NCBI GenBank assembly: GCA_018398815.1
Contig: CM031626.1
Span: forward strand, 41,971,701-42,035,700
DNA length: 64,000 bases
Direction: 5' to 3'
Origin: Conus ventricosus
Taxonomy: Eukaryota > Mollusca > Gastropoda > Neogastropoda > Conidae
Part shown: positions 54,477 through 64,000 of the stretch, piece after piece
Layout of the letters: the number at the start of each line of letters is the position of its first letter
How positions within the stretch are numbered: position 1 is the first letter of the stretch
Position numbers and translations under genes: made by a program
The notes under the pieces: model-generated
What the model was told of the DNA's origin: nothing
The model's database searches: none
The model's input: only the letters and a program-made list of their open reading frames with translations

Positions 54477-55568
54477 GTGAGTGTGCTGACAACTATATAG
54501 ATGCTTTGAAATATTGGTGGGAAAGTGAAAGTGTTATGATTGCCACGATTGTCACTTCAAAAAAAAAAGAAAAACGAAAAAAAAAGTTAAATGTGTAATC
54601 TGTGTGTGTGTGTGTGTTTTTAATTTGACAAAATTATGCAATACATGAATTAAAGCAACAAATGTATTTGTTTGTGGATGGGATGCCCAAAATATTTGGC
54701 TGTTAATGGCCAACTGGTCCATCTTCCATAAGTAATTATATCACAGGCACTGCTACTATTATTATTATTATTATAATTGTCATGTGAAACTTCTTCCATG
54801 CTTATCATCTTTGAAATGTATGCACTGATGTAGGTAATAAAGCATGCTCTGGATCCACAAGCTTAGACTCAAAGATTTCCCCCTAAATTTGATACTCTTT
54901 ACATTATGATTTTTTCCCAGCAATTTAGTTCCCATACAGCGCTTTTTTTTGTGTGTGACTTTTTTACCATTCCTTGCTGCTTTGGCATTCAGTTCTGCTT
55001 TTGAAGAACCCTAGGTAGTGAGAATACCACAGAATTGTAAACTATGGTCAATTTCTATGATATGCCAAAGGAGCACTGACACAGTCAGCCCTGCCTCTCT
55101 GAATCTGATGAGTTTTTATCATCAGATAAAAGTTCTCTAAGTGGGCAGTTTGAATGGTTGTGTTTTCAAGATGGACTACTGTGGTCCCTATAGTATAACA
55201 GTATAAGTGTAGTGAAGGATTTTGTATACGTATGTATTTCAATGCCAAAATTTGTCTTTCCTATTTTCTTTCACTCACAAACCCACCCCTCTCCCCACCC
55301 ATCCCCGTTTTTAAGAAAATCTTTGCCAAGACACTGCTGTAATGACAGAGACATTGTGAGCCTGCACATGTTTTTCACCAGTACTAATTAGTTCACAGGA
55401 AAGTTGTGAGTGTGAGTTCTGAAATAGTTAGATTTAATCATTAATATTTAGAACTGGTCTTGTGCAGTGTTACTTTAAACTTGTTTCTGTATGCATGTGT
55501 GTGCATGTATGTGTATGATATAAATGCCCGCATGCATGCGTGCACGTACGCCCGCACGCACACATGTG

Positions 55569-55630
<62 letters not shown>

Positions 55631-56543
55631 GCAGGGAGAGAGAAATATGAATAGCTCTAGAAAGAAAGCAAGTAAGAGAGACACATACACGCACACACGA
55701 ATCCACACACTGCTTAATTCTTAAAACAGTAACACTTCCATTACCTGTTAATGAATGAACGTAACTTGCAATTTTTTTTTCTTAACCAAACAACCTTGAA
55801 AGTTGTGATTTTTTTCCATTTAAGCCTTTAGCTTGTGCTTCAAAAATTTTACTGGCAGGTCAAAAGGTTTAGACTGATTTTTTTTTTTTACTAACCAAAC
55901 AATGAAAATTCTAGACATGCAAATCAGGGGTTTAAGAGCTCTTTAAACTACACAGCCTCTGCTATGAAAAACTAAGAACACAGAAGCATGAAAAAAAGCA
56001 TCCCACCCTCCCTCTTGTCTCCCACCCACTTTCACACATTCAGAGCAAACAGAATGAAAATAAAAGTGACGTGACAGGTTTTGTTTTTGTTTGTTTTCTT
56101 ACATACTCACCTTCTATGGAGAAAATCCACATTAGTTTTTTTATATGAAAGTAAACACATTGAAGATACATTATCGTTTTTATTCTATGGGCAAGTTTTA
56201 TGATCGTTTCAAACTTTTTGTTGTTGTTGGCAAGTGAATTTTTTTTCCCCATAAATGTTTTCTGTGGTCATGGCAATGAAAATACTTGCCACTTTCAGGG
56301 TTGTGTTATGCTCTGACAACAGTTTACCTAGTTAGAGCAGATCTCTGTGTACATGATAGGCTGTCAGTGAACCTGATCGTTTCAAACTCAGTCAGTGATT
56401 GAGTGTTTTGAAAACATAGCATTGTTTACAACCCAGTTTAACTACTACAGTATATCATTCATGACCATTAAAACTTGAGGCTTAAAAGTAAGCTGAGTAA
56501 GAGACCAACAGTATGCACAAGTTTACACAATCACACAGACACA

Positions 56544-56581
<38 letters not shown>

Positions 56582-56663
56582 AACACATTAATAACCTGAA
56601 TGTAGAGAGGATCCATGAGTATACTGTTGGTTTACTAACAAAAGTCATGTATTGTGTGTGTGC

Positions 56664-56712
<49 letters not shown>

Positions 56713-56965
56713 TGCACATTTGCGTGTTTATGTCGGGCGGGGGGGGGGGGGGGGGGGGGGGGGCAAGTCTGCTATTTCAGTCAACAGAAATTATTACAGT
56801 GTCTAATATCACCATCGTTGTGAAGAGACTCTAAATTAAATCAATCCCCCCCCCCAAAAAAAAAAAAATTATTCAGTTTGTAAACCAGTAAAACTAAACA
56901 CAGATTACCGTCTTGTTCTCATAAATGGTGCTCATTCTTTTTCCTTTTTTTTTTTTTTCTAACAG
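54477..56965. other. Putative intron of the secreted-peptide gene
   Basis: AT-rich sequence with CA repeat 55,573-55,627, CA repeat about 56,536-56,580, GT repeat 56,667-56,710 and G-run 56,737-56,763. No other exon was recognised. Confidence 0.4.
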
Positions 56966-57081
56966 TTTGTGTATGCGACTTCAGTAAACTCCCTAAACAA
57001 GAACAAATCATACTAGCAGCAGATTATGCCAATTTTCGGGCTCCAAGCACAACCCTAGCACAGCCCCAGACAAGGCCTTGA
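56966..57081 (+). CDS. Candidate second exon of the secreted-peptide gene
   Basis: A long pyrimidine tract and CTAACAG precede it. Joined in phase 1 to the signal exon it reads VCVCDFSKLPKQEQIILAAD and YANFRAPSTTLAQPQTRP, then TGA, a predicted precursor of 55 residues. Support is only the strong acceptor, the phase match and the open frame. There is no homology I recognise, and a chance acceptor is quite possible. Confidence 0.3.
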
Positions 57082-57554
57082 GTGATGCTGAAACAGATAT
57101 ATGCCCAAAGGCTAAACAAATTAGATCCATCAAACTGACTGTCAAATGTCTTTTTGGTTTTTTTTTTTGTCTTCTTTTTTTCTTTTTCTTTTTTTGTCTT
57201 CATATATTTTATAACAGATTGTAAAGTGGTGGCTTTGTTTCTTTCCTTTTATTCAATGTTCTGATGTATTTTTTTAAAGAAGAAATTGGGTAAATTAGAC
57301 TCGAAAGCGACTTTTGTCTCTTGAGCATGTGCGTACTCGGGAGCAGAAATTGTGGTTTGTTGACTCCTGAAGGTCAGGTCTATTATCGATGTTCAGGGCG
57401 AAAGTGCTGTGTAGTGAAAGTGTAACACTTGTAAATTTTGTCTTGTCTGTGTTCCGGGGCATCCGTCCATCCCTGGTCCCACTCCATCATGTGTCTGAAA
57501 TGATTTATGGCAGGATTTGATTCATCCCTGATCAGTGTGGTGGGGGTGGTAATG

Positions 57555-57586
<32 letters not shown>

Positions 57587-57744
57587 GTTAGAACATCCAG
57601 ATTTTGTTTGTGTAGTAATCTGTGCATGTATACAATGTATGTTTATGAATGTGTGTGTGTGCGTGTGCGTGTGCGTGTGCACGCGTTAGAACATCCAGAT
57701 TTTGTTTGTGTGGTAATTGTGTATGTATGTGTGTTTGTGAATGT

Positions 57745-57796
<52 letters not shown>

Positions 57797-58139
57797 ATGC
57801 GCTCATGCATACAGCATTACATGTGTTTGAATGCATGTTTTCTGTGTGAGTTTGTTTGAACTGTTTAGATGCAAACACAGTATGTAAATACATCCACCCC
57901 AAACGTAACTCAGACCGTTTAAAATACTGGAAAGGAAGTGGGATTAGAATTGATAATGAGCAACCCCAGGGGGGTGGGGAGGGGGGGGGGGGGGTCTGAC
58001 GACCCCTGACCTATGAAGGATATTGTTGTGGAGAGATGTGTACAGCCTCCAGCTAAAATCCACCTTTGAGAACTGTGCTTATTGGAGAGAAGGAGAAAGA
58101 AGGGAAAAAAAATAGGAAAGAAAAGGAGGAGGTGTAGAA
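57082..58139. other. Intergenic low-complexity DNA
   Basis: T-rich to 57,200, G-run 57,557-57,585, duplicated block TTAGAACATCCAGATTTTG at 57,588 and 57,686, GT repeat 57,750-57,795, and G-run near 57,980-57,993. Confidence 0.6.
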
Positions 58140-61100
58140 GACAGAGAAATTAGGGGACGAGTGATAAGAGGAAGAAGGTAGCGCAGTGCAGCCCTCTAAA
58201 CAGATGCAGAACAAGAGGAAGAATTTAGTGCAGTGCAGGCCTCTAAAAAACCAGAGGGAAAAAGAGGGAAGAAAGTAGGAAAAAGCAGTGCAGGCCTCTA
58301 AAACAGATGCAGAACAAGAGGAAGAAGTAGTGCAGTGCGACCTCTGAACAGATACCCAGAACAAGAGGAAGAAGTAGGGGCAGGCAGGCCTCTAACAGAT
58401 CATGCAGAACAAGGGGAAAGAAGTTGTCAGTGCAGGCCTCTAACAGATGCAGAACAGAGGAAGAAGTAGTGCAGTGCGGGCCCTCTGACAGTGCAGAACA
58501 AGAGGAAGAGTAGTGCATTTGCAGGCCTCTAAACAGATGCAGAAACAAGAGGAAGAAGTAGCGCAGTGCAGGCTCTAACAGATCTCAGAACAAGAGGAAG
58601 AAGTAGCGCAGTGCGGCCTCTGAAACAGATGCAGAAGAAGAGGAAGAAGTAGTGCAGTGCAGGCCTCTGAACAGATGCAGTACAAGGGGAAGAAGTAGTG
58701 CAGTGCAGGCCTCTGAACAAAAGCAGAACAAGAGGAAAAAAGTAGTGCAGTGCAGGCCTCTGACAGATGCAGAACAAGTAGGAAGAAGAAGTGGCAGTGC
58801 AGGCCTCTGAACAGTTTGCAGAACAAGAGGAAAAATTTGTGCAGTGCAGGCCTCTAAACAGATGCAAAACCAAGAGGAAGAGTGGGCAGTCAGCCTCTAA
58901 CAGACCCAGCAGAAAAAGAGGAAGAAGTAGTGCGTGCAGGCCTCTGAACAGATGCAGAACAAGAGGAAGAAGTATGCAGTCCAGGTCTCTAAACACGGGG
59001 GGATCATGCGGGAAAAAGGGAGGAAGAAGTAGTGCGGGTGCAGGCCTCTAAACAGATGCGAACAAGAGGAAGAAGTAGTGCAGTGCAGGCCTCTAAACAG
59101 TCATGCAACAAGAGGAAGAAGTAGTGCAGTGCAGGCCTCTAAACAGATGCAGAACAAGAGGAGAAGTAGTGCAGTGCGGGCCCTCTGAACAGATGCAGAA
59201 CAAGAGGAAGAAGTAGTGCAGTGCGGCCTCTGAAACAATGGCAGAACAAGAGGAAGAAGTAGCGCAGTGCAGGCATCTGAACAGATGCAGAACAAGAGGA
59301 AGAAGTAGTGCAGTGCAGGCCTCTAAAACAGATGCAGAACAAGAGGAAAGAAGTAGAGCAGTGCAGGCCTCTGAACAGATGCAGAACAAGAGGAAAAGTA
59401 GTGCAGGCAGGCCCTCTAAACAGATGCAGAACAAGAGGAAGAAGTAGTGCGGTGCAGGCCTCTAAACCATCATGCAGAACAAGAGGAAAAAGTAGTGCAG
59501 GCAGACCTCTAAACAGATGCAGAAAAGAGGAAGAAGTAGCGCAGTGCAGGCCTCTGAACAGATGCAGAACAAGAGGAAGAAGTAGGCGGGGTGCGGGCCC
59601 TCTAAACAGCTGCAGACCAAGAGGAAGAAGTAGGCAGTGCGGGCCCTCTAACAGTTTGCAGAACAAGAGGAAGAAGTAGTGCAGGGGCAGGCCTCTAAAC
59701 AAAATGCAGAACAAGAGGAAGAAGTGGTGCAGTGAGGCCTCTGAACAGTCTGCAGAACAAGGGAAGAAGTAGTGCAGTGCGGGCCCTTTGAACAGATGCA
59801 GAACAAGAGGAAGAAGTAGTGCAGTGCAGGCCTCTTAAACAGATCATGCAGAACAAGAGGAAGAAGTAGTGCAGTGCGGGCCCTCTGAACAGATGCAGAA
59901 CAAGAGGAAGAAGTAGTGCAGTGCAGGCCTCTAAACAGAGCAGAACAAGAGGAAGAAGTAGTGCAGGGGGCCTCTAAACAGTTTGCAGAACCCAGAGGAA
60001 GAAGTAGTGCAGTGCAGGCCTCTGAACAGATTGCAGAACAAGAGAAGAAGTAGTGCAGTGCAGGCCTCTAAACAGATGCAGAAAAGATGAAGAAGTAGTG
60101 CAGTGTAGGCCTCTAACAGATCATGCAGAACAAGAGGAAGAGTAGTGCAGTGCAGGCCTCTAAACAGACATGCAGAAAAAAAGGAAGAAGTAGTGCAGTG
60201 CAGGCCTCTAAACAGATGCAGAACAAGAGGAAAAAAGTAGGCAGTCAGGCCTCTAAACAGATCATGCAGAACAAGAGGAGAAGTAGTGCAGTGCAGGCCT
60301 CTGAACAGATGCAGAACAAGAGGAAAAAGTATGCAGTGCAGGCCTCGAAAGATGCAAAAAACAAGGGGAAGAAGTAGCGCAGTGCAGACCTCTGAACAGA
60401 TGAGAACAAGAGGAAGAAGTAGTGCAGTGCGGCCCCCTAACAATGCAGAACAAGAGGAAGAAGTTACGCAGTGCGGGCCCTTTCTAAACAGATCCCAGAA
60501 CAAGGGGAAAGAAGTATGCAGTCCGACCTCAACCCCCGATGCAGAACAGAGGAGAAGTACGTAGTGCGGGCCCCCTCTAAACAGATGCAGAACAAGAGGA
60601 AGAAGTAGTGCAGTGCAGGCATCTGAACAGATGCAGAACAAGAGGAAGAAGTAGTGCAGTGCAGCCCTCTAAAACAGTGCAGAACAAGGGAAAGAAGTAG
60701 CGTAGTGCAGGCCTCTGAACAGATCATCCCAGAACAAGGGGAAGAAGTAGTGCAGTGCAGGCCTCTAAAAGATCATGCAGAACAAGAGGAAGAAGTAGTG
60801 CAGTGCGACCTCTAAACAGATGCAGAACAAGAGGAAGAAGTAGCGCAGTGCAGGCATCTGAACAGATCATGCAGAACAAGGGGAAGGTAGTGCAGTGCAG
60901 GCCTCTAAACAGATCATGCAGAACAAGAGGAAGAAGTAGTGCAGTGCAGGCCTCTGAACAGATCATGCAGAACAAGAGGAAGAAGTTGCGCAGTGCAGGC
61001 CTCTAAACAGATCATGCAGAACAAGAGGAAAAAGTAGTGCAGTGCAGACTCTAACAGATGCAGAACAAGGGGAAAGAAGTAGTGCAGTGCGGGCCCTCTA

Positions 61101-63520
61101 AACCAGATGCAGAACAAGGGGAAGAAGTGTGCAGTGCAGGCCTCTAACAGATCATGCAGAACAAGAGGAAGAAGTAGTGCAGTGCAGGCCTCTGAACAGA
61201 TGCAGAACAAGAGGAAGAAGTAGTGCGGTGCAGCCCTCTAAAACAGATGCAGAACAAGAGGAAGAAGTAGTGCAGTGCAGGCCTCTGAACAGATGCAGAA
61301 CAAGAGAAGAAGTAGTGCAGTGCAGGCTCTAAACAGATGCGAACAAGAGGAAGAAGTAGTGCAGTGCAGGCCTCTGAACAGATGCAGAAAGAGGAAGAAG
61401 TAGTGCAGTGCAGGCCTCTAAACGATCATGCCAGAACAAGAGGAAAGAGTAGTGCAGTGCAGGCCTCTAAACAGATGCAGAACAAGAGGAAGAAGTAGTG
61501 CGGTGCAGGCCTTAAACACATCATGCAGAACAAGAGGAAGAAGTAGTGCAGAGCAGACCTCTAAACAGATGCAGAACAAGGGGAAAGAAGTAGCGCAGTG
61601 CAGGCCTCTGAACAGATGCAGAACAAGAGGAAGAAGTAGCGTAGGCAGGCCTCTAAACAGATGCAGAACAAGAGGAAGAAGTAGTGCAGTGCAGCCTCTA
61701 AACAGATCCAGAACAAGAGAAAGAAGTAGTGCAGTGCAGGCCTCTAAACAGATGCAGAACAAGAGGAAGAAGTAGTGCAGTGCAGGCCTCTGAACAGATC
61801 ATGCAGAAAGAGGAAGAAGTAGTGCAGTGCAGGCCTCTAAACAGATCATGCAGAACAAGAGGAAGAAGTAGTGCAGTGCAGGCCTCTGAACGTGCAGAAC
61901 AAGAGGAAGAAGTAGTGCTTTGCGGGCCTCTAAACAGATGCAGAACAAGAGGAAGAAGTAGTGCAGTGCAGGCCTCTAAACAGATGCAGAACAAGAGGAA
62001 GAAGTGTGCATTGCAGGCCTCTGAACAGATGCAAAACAAGAGGAAGAAGTAGTGCAGTCCCAGGCCTCTAAAACAGATGCGAATAAGATGAAGAAGTAGT
62101 ACAGTGCGGGCCTTGAAACAGATGCAGAACAAGGGGAGAAGTAGTGCATTTGCAGGCCTCTGAACAGATGCAGAAAAAGAGGAAGATGTAGTGCAGTGCA
62201 GGCCCTCTGAACAGATCATGCAGACAAGAGAAGAAGTAGTGCAGTGTGGGCCCTCTAAACAGATGCAGAACAAGAGGAAGAAGTAGTGCAGTGCAGGCCT
62301 CTGAACAGATCATGCGAACAAGAGGAAGAAGTAGTGCAGTGCAGGCCTCAAACAGATGCAGAACAAGAGGAAGAAGTAGTGCAGTGCGGGCCCTCTGAAC
62401 AGATGCAGAAAAGAGGAAGAGTAGCGCAGTGCAGGCCTTGAACAGATGCAGAACAAGAGGAGAAGTAGTGCAGTGAGGCCTCTAAACAGATGCAGACAAG
62501 AGGAAGATGTAGCCCCAGTGCGGCATCTAAAACAGATCATGCAGAACAAGGAAGAAGTAGTGCATTTGCAGGCCCTCTAAACAGATGCAGAACAAGGAAG
62601 AAGTGTGCAGTGCAGACCTCTAAACAGATGCAGAACAAGAGGAAGAAGTAGCGTAGTGCGGGCCTCTAAACAGATGCGAACAGAGGAAGAAGTGTGCAGT
62701 GCAGGATCTGAACGATGCAGAACAAGAGGAAGAAGTAGTGCAGTGCGACCTCAAAACAGATGCAGAAAAAAAGGAAAAAAGTAGGCCAGTGCAGGCATCT
62801 GAACAGATCATGCAGAACAAGAGGAAGAGTAGTGCAGTGCAGGCTCTAAACAGATCATGCAGAACAGAGGAAGAATATTTGCAGTGCAGGCCTCTAACAG
62901 ATCATGCAGAACAAGGGGAAGAAGTAGCGCAGTGCAGGCCTCTAAACAGATCATGCAGAACAAGAGGAAGAAGTAGTGCAGTGCAGACCTCTAAACGATG
63001 CAGAACAAGAGGAAGAAGTAGGCAGTGCAGGCCTCTAAACAGATGCAGAACAAGAGGAAGAAGTAGTGCAGTGCAGGCCTTAAACCAGATCATGCAGAAC
63101 AAGAGGAAGAAAGTAGTGCAGTGCAGGCCTTGAACAGATGCAGAACAAGAGGAAGAAGAAGTGGGTGCAGACTCTAAACAGATGCAGAACAAGAGGAAGA
63201 AGTAGTGCAGTGCAGGCCTCTGAACAGATGCAGAACAAGAGGAAGAAGTAGTGCAGTGCAGGCCTCTGAACAGATGCGAAAAAGGAAGAAAGTAGTGCAG
63301 TACAGGCCTCTGAACAGATCATGCAGAACAAGAGGAAGAAGTAGCCCCAGTGCAGGCCTCTAAACGATGCAGAACAAGAGGAAGAGTAGCGCAGTGCGGG
63401 CCCTCTGAACAGATGCAGAACAAGAGAAGAAGTAGTGCAGTGCAGGCCTCTAAACAGATGCAGAAAAAGAGGAAGAAGTAGCGCAGTGCAGGCCTCTGAA
63501 CAGATCATGCAGAACAACAG
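58140..63520. repeat. Satellite array of 46-49 bp units, about 115 units
   Basis: Units read GCAGAACAAGAGGAAGAAGT, AGTGCAGTGCAGGCCTCT, RAACAGAT, with an optional CAT before the next unit (49-bp form). Common variants are CTCTAA/CTCTGA and GGGCCCTCT for AGGCCTCT. One-base deletions are frequent. The array gives long Leu/Cys-rich minus-strand and Arg/Gln-rich plus-strand frames that shift constantly and are not genes. Confidence 0.95.
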
Positions 63521-64000
63521 TTTGATCCAGACCTCATTGACAAGGTTTTTCTGAGGGTCTTTTTTTGGAAAAATCCGCTGCAAGGTGTACATGGTTTTCC
63601 CAGTGCAAAAAAGAAAACAGTGAAATAATGGTTTTTTTTCAATAAATTTTTGGTGTTGTTGTTTTTTGTTTGTAGTTGTTGTTTTTGGTTTTTTTTTGGA
63701 TGACCCCGGGTGACGACTTCTTCTTCGTTTCTCAGCTGAAATTCTGAGGTTTACCAGTGATGACATTGCTCCCATTCATTGACCGTCCTGAATCCTTGTT
63801 ATTGGCACGAAGGAGGCTGCATTCGTTATCTGGGATGGTTATAAAATCATGACACGTCTGTCTTCATTTTTTTTACCCTTTTTTCTTTCTTCTTCTTCTT
63901 TTTTCTTTAATTCTGCGGATTTTTTTTTATGAAGGTTTAAAAATGGATGTTAATGGGTTTATGATACACGAGCAAGTTGGGGGTGGGGTTGAGGGTTGTT
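63521..64000. other. Flank of the satellite array
   Basis: T-rich sequence. An AATAAA lies at about 63,639 on the plus strand. A short open stretch right after the array (63,522-63,620, QFDPDLIDKVFLR) has no recognised homology and is not called. Confidence 0.35.

Noticed and set aside
63522..63620. Possible exon after the satellite (QFDPDLIDKVFLR)
   Set aside because: It is a short frame with a weak acceptor and no homology, and the neighbouring array makes frame and boundaries unreliable.
58053..63775. Long open frames across 58-63.8 kb (Leu/Cys-rich on the minus strand, Arg/Gln-rich on the plus strand)
   Set aside because: They are translations of the 46-49 bp satellite; the frame changes every unit or two and the same peptide pattern appears in all frames.

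Overview
This is eukaryotic, animal nuclear DNA, probably from an invertebrate and plausibly a mollusc (the phylum is inferred and uncertain). The evidence is one spliced animal housekeeping gene, long introns, abundant simple repeats, and a mix of Penelope, Ty3/gypsy, RTE/CR1-like LINE, piggyBac and tRNA-derived SINE sequences. No bacterial operons, rRNA genes or functional tRNA genes are visible. Most long open frames in the window come from tandem repeats or decayed transposons.

The one confidently identified host gene lies on the minus strand from 52,915 to 33,630: a complete five-exon homologue of the catalytic alpha subunit of platelet-activating factor acetylhydrolase IB (PAFAH1B2/3). 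All five exons have GT-AG boundaries, phase-0 introns and recognisable SGNH-hydrolase blocks. Three of the exons carry apparent one-base deletions (three, one and one), several in short homopolymers. These look more like draft-assembly errors than biology, although a young pseudogene is not excluded. About 1.5 kb upstream, in the opposite direction, a signal-peptide exon (54,425-54,476, plus) with a strong splice donor may start a small secreted-protein gene.

Layout. 1-8 kb: the end of a SINE-like repeat, a Penelope GIY-YIG endonuclease remnant, and a structurally complete but coding-defective gypsy element (2113-7463, with LTRs, 5-bp TSD, PBS and PPT) between two inverted copies of a MITE-like repeat. 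8-11 kb: two minisatellites, the second (22 x 35 bp) being an expansion of a SINE tail. 11-18 kb: a LINE inserted in the tRNA head of that SINE, further SINE copies, and a second, badly decayed gypsy with nested insertions. 18-33 kb: GT-rich low complexity, short tandem duplications, a 10 x 67 bp array with paired GATA motifs, and dispersed repeats. 33.6-52.9 kb: the PAFAH gene, whose introns hold Penelope copies, a piggyBac deletion derivative with its empty site nearby, SINEs, an RTE fragment, and several minisatellites, one of them apparently derived from the gene's own exon-3 splice donor. 53-58 kb: a bidirectional upstream region and the putative secreted-peptide gene. 58.1-63.5 kb: a 46-49 bp satellite of about 115 units.

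There is no convincing new enzymatic system. The most interesting material is structural: SINE-tail and exon-end sequences turned into minisatellites, datable nested insertions, a hairpin carrying a hammerhead-like core, and Penelope copies sharing an altered catalytic motif.
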